NCBI RefSeq assembly: GCF_002309535.1
Contig: NZ_CP023275.1
Location: forward strand, 1,550,001-1,614,000
DNA from: Sulfurospirillum diekertiae
GTDB lineage: Bacteria; Campylobacterota; Campylobacteria; Campylobacterales; Sulfurospirillaceae
Direction of reading: 5' to 3'
DNA: 64,000 nucleotides
The translations under genes and the position numbers were made by a program. The notes under the pieces were generated by a model. That model worked only from the letters and a program-made list of their open reading frames with translations. It was not told the DNA's origin and made no database searches. Below, one piece after another: positions 19,704 to 28,749 of the stretch; within the stretch, counting starts at the first letter, position 1, and every line of letters begins with the position of its first letter.

Positions 19704-20555
19704 TTATAGCTTGATATGCATGTGACGTGAACTGTGGCATTGAACGTTAACGCTCACTGGCAAGCTCGCAATATGGCATGGGTTTTTCTCGATATGAACG
19801 CCAAGAACTGTATTTGTTCCACCCATTCCCATAGCACCAATACCTAAGTTATTAAGAAGAACCATCAACTCTTCTTCCATTGATTCCAAAACTGGATCGG
19901 GGTTTTTGCTTCCAAGTTCTCTAAAGAGGGCATGTTTAGAAGAGATAACCGCTTTTTCAAACGTTCCGCCAATACCAACACCAACAGTAAGTGGAGGACA
20001 AGGATTTGGACCTGCATCTGAAATGACTTGTTTAACGTATTCAACAATACCTTTTCGGCCTTTTGCAGGAGCAAAGACAGTTGCGCGAGAAACGTTTTCA
20101 GAACCGCCACCTTTTGCAGCATATTCAATGTCCAATACATCACCTTCAACAAGATCAAAGTGAATGACCGCTGGAAGGTTGTAACCAATTTCATCTTTCA
20201 AGTTTGCACGTGTATCCCAATGACAGGTAGATGCTCTTAAGTAACCCTCTTTATAGCCTTGTTCTGTTCCCTCGTTGATCGCTTTTTTCAAACTACCACC
20301 AACAACCTTAACATCTTCGCCGACTTTGACAAAAAAGACTGCTAAGCCTGTATCTTGGCAAAGGGGTCTTGCTTCATTGGCTGCGATGTCCGCATTGTCC
20401 AAAATTTGTTTAAGAACTTGTTTACATACTTCACTTTTTTCAGTTTTGTATGCATCTTCCAATGCTTTGTAAGCATCTTTTGGCAAGTTGGTTGCACTAT
20501 AAAGGATCATGTCCTTTACACTTTTGACGATCTCTTCGTACTTAATTTCTCTCAT
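19704..20555 (-). CDS. Class I fumarate hydratase, alpha subunit
   Basis: Large subunit (283 residues) carrying the oxygen-sensitive [4Fe-4S] cluster. The three expected cysteine ligands are visible: C66 in RPLCQDTGL, C186 in GPNPCPPLT and C273 in VQCHSSRH. GIGGTFEKAV and GAMGMGGTNTVLG are family blocks. In fumarate-respiring Campylobacterota this step supplies fumarate from malate. L-tartrate dehydratase TtdA is the main alternative. The neighbouring DASS transporter and the sensor kinase beyond it suggest a C4-dicarboxylate utilisation locus. Confidence 0.87.
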   Translation of the reverse strand: MREIKYEEIVKSVKDMILYSATNLPKDAYKALEDAYKTEKSEVCKQVLKQILDNADIAANEARPLCQDTGLAVFFVKVGEDVKVVGGSLKKAINEGTEQGYKEGYLRASTCHWDTRANLKDEIGYNLPAVIHFDLVEGDVLDIEYAAKGGGSENVSRATVFAPAKGRKGIVEYVKQVISDAGPNPCPPLTVGVGIGGTFEKAVISSKHALFRELGSKNPDPVLESMEEELMVLLNNLGIGAMGMGGTNTVLGVHIEKNPCHIASLPVSVNVQCHSSRHMHIKL

Positions 20556-20650
20556 TTTTCATCTCCGAAAAAGTTAGTTTTGGTCACACACATAGTACTA
20601 AGCGTAGAGGTGCAGTGTTCAAGTTTACATTTAAAAGGAGGGCACCTCTA

Positions 20651-20674
20651 CAGATCTTTACATGTAAAGATCTG
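20651..20674. repeat. 24-base perfect palindrome built on the TTTACATGTAAA core
   Basis: The core at 20657-20668 is extended on both sides by CAGATC and GATCTG, giving 12-base perfect arms without loop. It lies in the 159-base gap between the transporter and fumarase genes. This is the longest symmetric version in the window. In RNA from either strand it would form a strong hairpin. Confidence 0.85.
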
Positions 20675-20681
20675 TAAAAGT

Positions 20682-20705
20682 GTACATCCCACAAAGGGGA
20701 TGTAC
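20682..20705 (-). terminator. Hairpin downstream of the DASS transporter gene
   Basis: GTACATCCC (20682-20690) and GGGATGTAC (20697-20705) form a 9-pair stem with a 6-base loop, 10 bases past the transporter stop. On the minus strand it is followed by ACTTTTAC. It probably ends or attenuates the transporter message before the fumarase genes. Confidence 0.6.
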
Positions 20706-20714
20706 CTTATAACA

Positions 20715-22124
20715 TTATACAAAAATGAACACGCCTAGAAGTAAAACGGCAAAATAGATTACTGCAAAAAGTGCTCCTAATGCCCACCAACGTGCTTGAG
20801 AAATATAACCAGCACCATACCAAATTGGAGATGGTCCTGTACCATATGGAGTGATAATACCCATGATACCAAGGCTACCTGCAAGTAAGATCATAAATGA
20901 TGGTAATTGTTCAGGTGCAATAAATTTAACAGCGATCAATGCAAAAACAGGAACCAACGCTGAAACGTGCGCTGTTACGCTTGCAAAGAAGTAGTGTAAT
21001 AAGAAGAATACAATAATCATGGCAATCATCAACGAAATAGGAGGAAGCCCTGTTAGAGAAGATTCTGCTAAGGTACCAACCCATTTTAGGATACCAACTT
21101 TTGCCAAACCACCGGCAAGTGCAACAAGAGTGGAGAACCATACTAAAACGTTCCAAGCACCTTTGTTACCAATAATATCGTCCCAAGAGATTACATTACA
21201 AAGAACCATTAAACCAACAATAGAAATCGCTGCAGTTGTAGCATCAATACTTAATTCTTTACCGAAAATCCAAAGAACAAGAGCAAGAACCGCAAATAAC
21301 AACATCATAATCTCTTTAAAAGAGATTGATCCCATTTTTTTAAGTTCATTAGCAGCCCAAATTGGAGCTTCTGGAGATTTTTTTTGTGTTGGTGGATATA
21401 CAAGATATGTCAATAATGGAGTTAACAAGAAAAGTGGTAACATCAATGGAATCATAATTTTTGCCCATGCGCCCCACTCAATAGTTACTTTAGCACTTTT
21501 TGCAATAAGGTCAATTGCTAAAAGGTTTGGAGCAAGTGCTGTTAGGAACATTGAACTTGTCACACATGTTGTTGCCATTGCTACCCAAGTAATATATGCT
21601 CCGAGTTTTCTTGGCTCATTTTCGGGAGTAGAGTTAAAGATTTGTGGGATGTTGATCGCGATAGGGAAAATCGTACCACCACTTCTTGCGGTATTTGATG
21701 GCATAAATGGAGCAAGAAGGAGGTCAGCAAATGCCACAGCATAGCCAAGACCGAGTGAACTTTTACCCATAAATTTAACCATGACAAGAGAAATTCTTTT
21801 ACCAAGACCTGTTCTTTGGTAGCCTGCAGCAAACATAAACGCAGCAAAGATTAACCAAATAATAGAGTTGGAAAAACCAGAAAGTGCCCACTTAATACCC
21901 TCAGCAGGTTTTGGATCAATAATGCCCATTAAGGCAACTAAACACACACCAATCCAACCAACAAGCGCAGCAGGGACTGGTTCAAGAACTAGACCTACAA
22001 CAACTCCTAGAAAAATTGCTAAAAAGTGCCATGCATTAGCACTCAATCCCTCAGGAGCAGGGATAAACCACACAACTAACACTACCAATACTGGAATCAG
22101 CATGGATATTGCTTTTTTCGACAT
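20715..22124 (-). CDS. DASS-family C4-dicarboxylate/anion transporter (CitT/TtdT type)
   Basis: Polytopic inner-membrane carrier of 469 residues with about 12 hydrophobic segments. It has the family motif MPSNTARSGGTIFPIA near residue 140 and the second signature GIITPYGTGPSPIWYGAGYI near the C-terminus. Members exchange or co-transport succinate, malate, tartrate, citrate or 2-oxoglutarate. The exact substrate cannot be read off the sequence. Co-orientation with the fumarase genes and divergence from a two-component system with a periplasmic sensor suggest uptake of a C4-dicarboxylate under that system's control. The neighbourhood, including this gene, lacks the TTACATGTAA palindrome. Confidence 0.88.
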   Translation of the reverse strand: MSKKAISMLIPVLVVLVVWFIPAPEGLSANAWHFLAIFLGVVVGLVLEPVPAALVGWIGVCLVALMGIIDPKPAEGIKWALSGFSNSIIWLIFAAFMFAAGYQRTGLGKRISLVMVKFMGKSSLGLGYAVAFADLLLAPFMPSNTARSGGTIFPIAINIPQIFNSTPENEPRKLGAYITWVAMATTCVTSSMFLTALAPNLLAIDLIAKSAKVTIEWGAWAKIMIPLMLPLFLLTPLLTYLVYPPTQKKSPEAPIWAANELKKMGSISFKEIMMLLFAVLALVLWIFGKELSIDATTAAISIVGLMVLCNVISWDDIIGNKGAWNVLVWFSTLVALAGGLAKVGILKWVGTLAESSLTGLPPISLMIAMIIVFFLLHYFFASVTAHVSALVPVFALIAVKFIAPEQLPSFMILLAGSLGIMGIITPYGTGPSPIWYGAGYISQARWWALGALFAVIYFAVLLLGVFIFV

Positions 22125-22251
22125 CGCGAAACCTCCATCAATAAATTTTACTCAACATCTCATAATTAAGACTGATGTAATTATATGGCGATAAAAGAGA
22201 TATAAATGAGACTTTTTTGATAGAATTACAAAAAAACAAGGCATTAAACTT

Positions 22252-22669
22252 ATGAAATACTTAAAAATTATGATCATATTGTTTTTTTACAGCTCTTTTT
22301 TATATAGTGACGAAATTTTATTAATTCATTCCTATAATAAAGGACTCAAATGGAGTGATGGAATCTCACGTGGTATTGAAGATATTATGCTAAAACATCC
22401 ACAATATGAACTCACGACGGAATATATGGATAGTAAAAAAATAGAATCAGAAAACTATTTTGATGAATTACTTGATCTTTATAGAAAAAAATTCCGTAAT
22501 CGTCAATATAATGCCATCATCGTTGCGGATAACTATGCCTATGATTTTGTTTTAAAATACCACCATGAGCTTTTCCCCAACACTCCCGTTATTTTTTGCG
22601 GCGTGGAGAACTTTAATCCTAAAGAGTTAGACACCTATCTTAAAAAATACGTAACGGGCGTTATTGAAT
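22252..22669 (+). pseudogene. Sensor histidine kinase, N-terminal fragment (interrupted by IS5-family element)
   Basis: The first 139 codons encode a signal/anchor sequence (YLKIMIILFFYSSFLYS) and the start of a periplasmic domain resembling ABC-type substrate-binding proteins (ILLIHSYNKGLKWSDGI, then AIIVADNYAYDFVL and VIFCGVENFN). Translation runs into a stop created at the insertion junction. Removing the IS plus one AAT duplicate restores GVIE-YKDIRAN in frame with the downstream fragment, giving a 728-residue kinase. So the interruption is the only visible lesion. The fragment may still be made and exported as a useless half domain. Confidence 0.88.
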
Positions 22670-22687
22670 AGACATCTTGCAAAACTC
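22670..22687. repeat. Left terminal inverted repeat of the IS5-family element
   Basis: AGACATCTTGCAAAACTC matches the reverse complement of 23568-23585 in all 18 positions. The preceding AAT (22667-22669) equals the triplet after the right end. Confidence 0.93.
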
Positions 22688-22721
22688 AAATAAAAGGCAC
22701 TAAAAATGCTTGGCAAGAGGC

Positions 22722-23183
22722 ATGAAAAAATATGAACAAATGCAAAAGCATAAACCCAAAGATTTTAAGCGCCATATTGGCGTTAATGAAGAGACATTTA
22801 ACGCAATGATAGAGGTGTTTAGGCAATACGATGAGAATCGTAAAAAAGGATTAGGTGTAGGAGGGAGGAGATCTCTTTCACCAGAAAATAAAGTACTTTT
22901 GATGCTTGGCTATTATCGTGAGTATCGCACCCTTGAACATATTGGATTTGATTATGGTGTGAGTGAATCAACGGCTTCAAGGATTGTATGTGAAGTAGAA
23001 GAAGTGTTGATTAAGTCTGGTAGATTTTCATTGCCAAGCAAGAGAGAACTCTATAAAAGTGATGTTGCCCTCTCTTTTGTTGTCATTGATGCGACAGAAA
23101 CGCCTTGTCAAAGACCCAAAAAAAGCAAAGAGAGTACTACTCAGGTAAGCAAAAGCGTCATACCCTTAAAGGACAGATTGTGA
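22722..23183 (+). CDS. IS5-family transposase, frame A
   Basis: Encodes the N-terminal DNA-binding part (HIGVNEETFNAM, LLMLGYYREYRTL, DYGVSESTASRIV) and the first catalytic aspartate in VVIDATETP. The heptamer A7 at 23118-23124 follows CCC. A -1 slip there joins RPKK to KQREYYSGKQKRH in frame B and gives a 282-residue protein with the contiguous family motif. Without slipping, frame A ends at 23183. I took the ATG at 22722 because a purine-rich AAGAGG precedes it. A TTG at 22710 is possible. Confidence 0.85.
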   Translation: MKKYEQMQKHKPKDFKRHIGVNEETFNAMIEVFRQYDENRKKGLGVGGRRSLSPENKVLLMLGYYREYRTLEHIGFDYGVSESTASRIVCEVEEVLIKSGRFSLPSKRELYKSDVALSFVVIDATETPCQRPKKSKESTTQVSKSVIPLKDRL

Positions 23184-23569
23184 TTGATAAAGAGGAGAGG
23201 ATTATGTGTGTGCATACCGCTAAAGGTACGACACATGATTTTAGACTGTTTCAAGAATCTAATCTCCCCTTGATGCCCAAGACCTGTGTTTATGTTGATT
23301 TGGGATATCTGGGTATTGCCAAAGAACATAGCCATTGTCAAATTCCCCATAAAGCCTCCAAACTTCATCCTTTGAGTGAGGAGCAAAAAGAGGAAAACAG
23401 ACAAAAAGCAAGTGCTAGAATATGTGTTGAACATGTGAATGCTAAAATCAAAACATTTCAGATACTCACCCAAAAATACAGAAACAGAAGAAAACGATTC
23501 AATCTACGCTTTAATTTGATATGTGGATTAATCAACTTTGACCGTGGTTTTGCTGTGGAATACAAATGA
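23105..23569 (+). CDS. IS5-family transposase, frame B (expressed by -1 frameshift)
   Basis: Carries the rest of the DDE catalytic domain: YYSGKQKRHTLKGQIVID, the second aspartate in VYVDLGYLG and the glutamate in RICVEHVNAKIK. It has no good ribosome site of its own. The frame opens at a TTG, and the protein-like stretch begins only at the A7 slip site (23118-23124), so it is best read as the second half of a frameshifted fusion with frame A. Confidence 0.83.
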   Translation: MSKTQKKQREYYSGKQKRHTLKGQIVIDKEERIMCVHTAKGTTHDFRLFQESNLPLMPKTCVYVDLGYLGIAKEHSHCQIPHKASKLHPLSEEQKEENRQKASARICVEHVNAKIKTFQILTQKYRNRRKRFNLRFNLICGLINFDRGFAVEYK

Positions 23570-23585
23570 GTTTTGCAAGATGTCT
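23568..23585. repeat. Right terminal inverted repeat of the IS5-family element
   Basis: GAGTTTTGCAAGATGTCT is the exact reverse complement of the left end. It overlaps the stop codon of frame B. AAT at 23586-23588 is the second copy of the target duplication. Confidence 0.93.
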
Positions 23586-23588
23586 AAT

Positions 23589-25357
23589 ATAAAGATATAC
23601 GTGCAAACCTAGAACTGATCTATCAACTCTTTCCTGCAACAAAGATGGTCTATATTATCAGTGATGATGCTTATTCTTCTCTCGCCATTAAAGAGCAGAT
23701 TATTGATGAATCCAATAATTTTCAAGATAAATTCCGTGTCGTTTTTGACAACAAAATTGATTTTAATAAAATTGACGAAAAAATTGACAAACTTCCCAAA
23801 CACAGCGTTATTCTTTTTACCAGCTTTTACCGTGATATGAATGGGGTATATATACCTTATCACCGACTCAGATCTTTTTTCCAACGCTCAAAATTTCCTG
23901 TTTTTGCACTCAATCATATTCACTTAGGTGAAGGTATCATTGGTGGGTATATGATCAATCCTTATGATCAAGGAGCACTAGCTGCTAAAAAAGCATTTGA
24001 GCTTATTAATGGTAAAAAAATTGCTTCCGTTCCTATTGAAACACCTTCAAGCAGTTATTTTTTTGATAATAATATTTTACGTAAATACGGTATACCCCTT
24101 ACCGATGTTCCAAGTCCTGCTGAAGTCATTAATGGTGTTGAAAGCTTTTATGAAAAACACCGTAGGTTTGTTGAAAATGCTTTTGCCCTTATGCCATTGC
24201 TCCTTTTACTCACCACTATTTTGGTTTTAAATATTATTAAACGAATTTCATTGGAAAAAGAGCTCTTGCGTCAAGGAAAACTGGATTATGTCCTTCTAAA
24301 CAACATCCAAAGTGCCATTTTTTGGAAAGCGAATGATGGTAAGATTTTGGGATGTAATGATCTTCTTTGCGAAATCATTGAACGTGACAAAATTGACATC
24401 ATTGGTAAAAATGTTCAAGAAATCATGCCTGGTTTTTGTGATAAAATTCAAGAAGTTCCCCTTGATTGCCCCACCAGTGCTGAGATTGTTATGAAAATGC
24501 CGTTTAAAGATAAAATTATTTTTTCGGTTCGAAGGACCTACTATACCGATGAAAATAACCAAGAAGCAGGCGTTGTTACCATTTTAACCGATGTTACAGA
24601 AAAAAGGCGAATCGAGACAGAGCGAAAACGCCATGAACAATTTGTTATCCAACGCTCCAAACAATCCGAAGTAGGCGAGATGATCGCCAGTATTGCCCAT
24701 CAGTGGAAAACACCCTTAGTCGAAATCTCTGCTATTGCGCAAGAACTCATTTATAAACGCCGTAAAAAAGTTCTTGGGGAAGAAGATACTCAAAAAGTTG
24801 TCGATGATATTATGACGCAAGTAAAATATATGTCCAACACGATTGATGATTTTAGACAATTCATTAAGCCTTCATCCACGCAGACAGCCTTTGATGTACG
24901 AGAAGCTATCGATACGCTTTTAAGTGTTGTCAATCATAATGTAAAGTACAATTACATTACGATCAATATTATCCAACCCTCCAAAGAGTCACTCTTAGCT
25001 TTTGGGTATCCTAATGAATTTAAACAGTGTGTTTTAAACATCATTAATAATGCAAAAGATAGTATTGTGAAAAAGAGAGAGAGTAAGAATACAGATGGTA
25101 TCATTGAAATTGAATTAAGCAGTGATGATACGCATATCTATCTCTCTATCAGCGATGATGGTTGTGGGATTGAAAAAAGTAAACTTGAATCTATTTTTGA
25201 CCCCTTTATGAGTACTAAAGAACATGGAGATGGATTTGGGCTTTATATGGCACGTTTGATTATTGAAGATAAAATGGGTGGAAAAATTATTGCTAAACAA
25301 AAAGAGAATGGTGCACAAATTTGCATTACCATTAAAAAAGCCAAGGGAGCTGCATGA
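23589..25357 (+). pseudogene. Sensor histidine kinase, C-terminal fragment (rest of periplasmic domain, PAS, kinase core)
   Basis: In frame from the IS junction it continues the substrate-binding-like sensor (KMVYIISDDAYSS). A membrane segment (ALMPLLLLLTTILVLNII) follows, then a PAS-like region (ILLNNIQSAIFWKANDGKILGC context), the H-box IAHQWKTPL with the phosphorylatable histidine, N-box INNAKDSI, G1 DDGCGIE and G2 GDGFGLYMARLI. These are all intact. The stop overlaps the start of the response regulator by 4 bases (ATGA). Internal starts such as the ATG at 23645 could yield a partly periplasmic, unexported kinase, but normal sensing should be lost. Confidence 0.87.
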
Positions 25358-26004
25358 AAATATTGATACTTGAAGATAATGAACGACTCGGTAACCTTAT
25401 GGTTGAAGCACTTGAGCAGAAAAAGTACCGTATTGACCTTTTTAAAGATGGAAAAGTAGCGTTAAAAGCCATTGATAATGGCTATGACTGTTTTATTTTA
25501 GATATCAATGTCCCGGGTATTGATGGTCTGAGTCTGCTAAAAGAGATCCGCGTTATGGATGCTTCGACACCCGCTATTATCATCAGTGCCAATGTTGAAT
25601 TGGATACGATTCAAGAGGCCTACAGTAAAGGGTGCGATGAATACCTCAAAAAACCTTTTTACATGTATGAATTAGAAACCAAAATCGAAAAACTTTGCAA
25701 ACCAAAAATTTGTCTGGTTTCACTCCCTGAAGGCTTTTGCTACTCTATGGAGCAAGAAATACTTCTTGATGGAGAAGGAGAAGAGGTTAAACTTGCTAAA
25801 AAAGAGATCTTACTCCTCAATCTCTTTACCAAAAATCTCAATAAAAACATCTCCTTTGAACGCATCGAACAGTATGTTTGGGGTGGAGAACTTACAACCA
25901 CGGAAAATATCAGAGCTCTTGTGAAGCGCCTTCGCAAAAAACTCCCTGAAGATACCATCGAAAATCAAGGTGGCATAGGGTATCGTCTGCATTATGAACA
26001 TTAA
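25354..26004 (+). CDS. OmpR/PhoB-family response regulator
   Basis: 216 residues. The receiver has acidic pocket E7/D8, phosphoacceptor D50 in CFILDINVPG, the conserved Ser in IIISAN and Lys in YLKKPF. The C-terminal winged helix (NISFERIEQYVWGG, IRALVKRLRKKL, IENQGGIGYRL) binds DNA. It is translationally coupled to the split kinase gene upstream and overlaps the MFS gene downstream by 11 bases. The likely targets are the divergent dicarboxylate transporter and perhaps the MFS gene. That is inference from position. With its kinase broken it may be unphosphorylated or served by another kinase. Confidence 0.92.
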   Translation: MKILILEDNERLGNLMVEALEQKKYRIDLFKDGKVALKAIDNGYDCFILDINVPGIDGLSLLKEIRVMDASTPAIIISANVELDTIQEAYSKGCDEYLKKPFYMYELETKIEKLCKPKICLVSLPEGFCYSMEQEILLDGEGEEVKLAKKEILLLNLFTKNLNKNISFERIEQYVWGGELTTTENIRALVKRLRKKLPEDTIENQGGIGYRLHYEH

Positions 26005-27142
26005 ATCTTTCTTTGCTACACGTGAGCAGCTTCTCTATCTTTTAGCGGCTGCTGTTCCTATTGCTTTTACAACATGGAATGCCCTTTTGAATAACTTTGT
26101 GGTTGAAGTGGCTGGGTTTGATGGTGAAAAAATTGGTTTACTGCAAAGTATTCGTGAAGTTCCTGGTCTTTTAGCCTTTAGTATTGTGTTTGTTTTAATG
26201 ATTTTTCGTCAACAAACCGCGGCGTATCTCTCTTTACTCCTTTTAGGGCTTGGAACACTTTTGACAGGCTTTTTTCCTTCAGTTGTGGGACTTTATATTA
26301 CAACATTAATTATGTCTGTGGGATTTCACTATCTTGAAACATTGCATAGTTCTCTTTCACTGCAATGGATCAATAAAGAACAAGCACCTTCCTTTCTTGG
26401 TAAAATCTCAGCACTTCGATCTTTTATAGCACTCTTTACGTTAGCCGCACTCTATGTCATGATGAAAATATTTGACATAGGTTATCTTGCCGTTTATGTT
26501 TTAAGTGGCGGTATTACCATGCTTTTAGCCATTGTGACATGGATAGGGTTTGAGCATTTTAAAGATGATATTGTCCAAGAAACGAAGCTGTTTCTGCGCA
26601 AAAAATACTGGCTCTTTTATGTTTTAACCTTTCTTGCAGGAGCGCGTCGTCAGATTGTGGTTGTTTTTGCAGGGTTTCTTTTGGTGGAGAAGTTTCATTT
26701 CAATGTCGAAAATATGCTTTTACTTCTCATTGTCAATACGATTTTAAATATGGTCTGCGCACCTTACGCAGGTAAACTTATAGAACGTTTCGGAGAAACA
26801 CTTTCCTTAAAATTGGAATATATCTCAATTGTTCTCATTTTTGTCCTTTATGGTTTGGTACAATCACAAACAATGGCAGTATCACTTTATATCTTAGATA
26901 ATCTCTTTTACACAATAGCCATTGCCTTAAAAACATATTTTCAAAAAATAGCCGATCCTAAAGATATCGCTGTAACATCAGGGGTTGCTTCGGCTATCAA
27001 CCATATTGCGGCTGTTTTTCTGCCTTTTACCTTAGGAATTGTCTGGATTTATTCTGTCAGTGCTGTCTTTTTTATAGGAGCAGCGATTGCGATGATTGCA
27101 TTTTTATTAACATTTTTACTACCAAAAAAGGAGCGTGTGTGA
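25994..27142 (+). CDS. Major facilitator superfamily transporter
   Basis: An inner-membrane protein of 382 residues with about 11-12 hydrophobic segments across the whole length and the short charged loops of an MFS permease. No substrate-specific motif is recognisable to me. It begins inside the 3' end of the response-regulator gene and ends in a GTGA overlap with the following small gene, so the three are translationally linked. The pairing with a dicarboxylate-type two-component system is suggestive but not proof of substrate. Confidence 0.82.
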   Translation: MNIKSFFATREQLLYLLAAAVPIAFTTWNALLNNFVVEVAGFDGEKIGLLQSIREVPGLLAFSIVFVLMIFRQQTAAYLSLLLLGLGTLLTGFFPSVVGLYITTLIMSVGFHYLETLHSSLSLQWINKEQAPSFLGKISALRSFIALFTLAALYVMMKIFDIGYLAVYVLSGGITMLLAIVTWIGFEHFKDDIVQETKLFLRKKYWLFYVLTFLAGARRQIVVVFAGFLLVEKFHFNVENMLLLLIVNTILNMVCAPYAGKLIERFGETLSLKLEYISIVLIFVLYGLVQSQTMAVSLYILDNLFYTIAIALKTYFQKIADPKDIAVTSGVASAINHIAAVFLPFTLGIVWIYSVSAVFFIGAAIAMIAFLLTFLLPKKERV

Positions 27143-27420
27143 GTTTACATGTAAAGGAAGATTTTTTACAATTTGATGACTATCAACCCGATGAAAACAC
27201 CTACGATGAAACCACTTTTTTTGAAGCAGAAGGAAGTGAAAAATTTGATAAAACCTCAGCACAACAAATGCTCATGATGATGAACCGCGTTTCTGATGAT
27301 TTACGTCTAGATGACTATTCGATGAAAAAACTTGAAATTGTCCTACGGGAAGAACTTCCTTTCTTTGCTGTTAACCGAAGACTCGTCTTAAACTGGATCA
27401 ATGAGAATTTTTTATTTTAA
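27139..27420 (+). CDS. Small acidic hypothetical protein
   Basis: 93 residues starting at a GTG that overlaps the MFS stop (GTGA). The N-terminal third is strongly acidic (FDDYQPDENTYDET) and the rest helical (SAQQMLMMMNRVSDDL, MKKLEIVLREELPFF). The fourth to sixteenth bases of the gene are the palindrome core (27144-27155), so the protein begins MSLHVKED. I do not recognise a family. Translational coupling and a sensible ending at 27420 argue that it is real. Confidence 0.6.
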   Translation: MSLHVKEDFLQFDDYQPDENTYDETTFFEAEGSEKFDKTSAQQMLMMMNRVSDDLRLDDYSMKKLEIVLREELPFFAVNRRLVLNWINENFLF

Positions 27421-27466
27421 TCTCATCCTTTGTCGTCTATAATGTAGTATTCACAAAAGAGGATAT

Positions 27467-27967
27467 ATGAAAAAAATCTATTTAATCAGACATGCCAAGT
27501 CAAGCTGGAAAGATGAAACCATAGATGATTTTGAAAGACCCCTTAACAGTAGGGGAAAACGCGATGTTGCGTTCATGGGAAAGCGTCTTAAACTGTTTGA
27601 TGTGAAGCCTGACATTATCTATACAAGCCCCGCGAAAAGAGCTGAAAAAACAGCTAAAGAGCTTGTTAAAGAGATGGATTACGATAAAAAGAAAATCAAA
27701 TCTATCGATTCTTTGTTTGAGAGTTCCTATGAGCAGTATATGGAGCTTATCCATGCAACAGACGATCAATACACTGAAATCTTCATTATCGCACACAACC
27801 CAACCATCACCGAAGTGGGTGAACGTTTGAGTGGTGCAATTTTGAGTAACATTCCTACCTGTGCCATTGTTTGTATTAGTTTTGATGTCGAAAGCTTTAA
27901 AGAAATTACCGAAGAGAGCGGTCACATTCTCTTTTTTGATTACCCTAAAAAGCACCTCAAAGATTAA
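27467..27967 (+). CDS. SixA-type phosphohistidine phosphatase
   Basis: Histidine-phosphatase-superfamily protein of 166 residues. YLIRHAKSSW holds the nucleophilic histidine H9. DFERPLNSRGKRDVAFMGKRL and IYTSPAKRAEKTA continue the SixA pattern, and the second catalytic histidine is in IIAHNPTI. SixA removes phosphate from histidine-phosphotransfer proteins in E. coli. The substrate here is unknown. It has an AGAGGA ribosome site. Its stop overlaps the stop of the convergent corA-like gene. Confidence 0.85.
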   Translation: MKKIYLIRHAKSSWKDETIDDFERPLNSRGKRDVAFMGKRLKLFDVKPDIIYTSPAKRAEKTAKELVKEMDYDKKKIKSIDSLFESSYEQYMELIHATDDQYTEIFIIAHNPTITEVGERLSGAILSNIPTCAIVCISFDVESFKEITEESGHILFFDYPKKHLKD

Positions 27968-28749
27968 ACTTTTTTACCAAAGTATAATATAGCTCCCGCC
28001 ATTAACATGGCACAACTTCCTAATAAAAATGAAACAATTGTTGATCCATTGGAGATACCATCAAGGGGCAATCCATGTGTATTCATACCAAAATAACCCA
28101 CAATAAGATTTAAGGGAAGAAAAATTCCTGAGAAAATTGTCAAAAGGTAGATAGTTTTGTTCATGCGTTCGTTATTGCGACTGGTGTAAAAATTATAAAG
28201 GTTGTTTAACTTATCGATTGCCAGTAAAGAGGAACGATTGGTACGGCTTAAGTGTTCGTGAATATCTTTAAAATGGATCGCTAAAAAATCTTCTTCTTTG
28301 AGATAGCTTTGAATAAAACTCTCCAAAACTTCAACACACAGCGTTAGAAGGCGGTTGATGCGACTGAGATCTTTTTTCGTGTTAAGCCAATAGCGCATAA
28401 ACGAACTTAATTGAGCATTGTCATATAACTGCTCTTCCATCCAATCAATACTTTCATGCAAAGAAGTTAACATTTTCATTGCAATATTCGTTTTTTCATT
28501 CAGTAATTCATAAACTTTTTCCATCGTTTTAAAATCTATAAATTCTTGCACGTTTTTATCGTACCAATAGCATGAAGTACCATCAAACACAAAAGCATAC
28601 GAGTCAATTTTAAGCTCTTTGTCGCGTGAGGTTGGTAGCGCTAAAATTAAAATATCGTAGTTAGATTCTTCTACAAACATCGAAGGATGGGTTGCATTTT
28701 TAATATCTAAAAGGTGGAAACGGTCTATTTGTTCGTATAAATGTATCAT
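27964..28749 (-). CDS. CorA-like magnesium/divalent cation channel
   Basis: 261 residues, shorter than classical CorA (about 316). A long cytoplasmic part precedes two C-terminal membrane helices. The pore signature is the GMN of VGYFGMNTHGLP after the first helix (TIYLLTIFSGIFLPLNLIVG). GMN is the selectivity filter of CorA/ZntB/Mrs2 channels. The start overlaps the XerH stop by 4 bases, giving a tgt-xerH-corA transcript on the minus strand. Mg2+ is the default substrate guess. Confidence 0.85.
   Translation of the reverse strand: MIHLYEQIDRFHLLDIKNATHPSMFVEESNYDILILALPTSRDKELKIDSYAFVFDGTSCYWYDKNVQEFIDFKTMEKVYELLNEKTNIAMKMLTSLHESIDWMEEQLYDNAQLSSFMRYWLNTKKDLSRINRLLTLCVEVLESFIQSYLKEEDFLAIHFKDIHEHLSRTNRSSLLAIDKLNNLYNFYTSRNNERMNKTIYLLTIFSGIFLPLNLIVGYFGMNTHGLPLDGISNGSTIVSFLLGSCAMLMAGAILYFGKKV

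Larger units (their letters stand above)
22670..23585 (+). mobile_element. IS5-family insertion sequence, complete, 916 bases
   Basis: Bounded by 18-base perfect inverted repeats starting AGACATCTTGCAAAACTC (22670-22687 and 23568-23585). It is flanked by AAT direct repeats (22667-22669 and 23586-23588), taken as the target duplication. Inside are two overlapping frames of one transposase in the arrangement of the IS427-like group. Ends and genes look intact, and the host reading frame is restored exactly by excision, so the insertion seems recent. Confidence 0.93.

Noticed and set aside
23141..23473. 110-codon minus-strand frame inside the IS element
   Set aside because: It lies opposite the transposase and has no start context.
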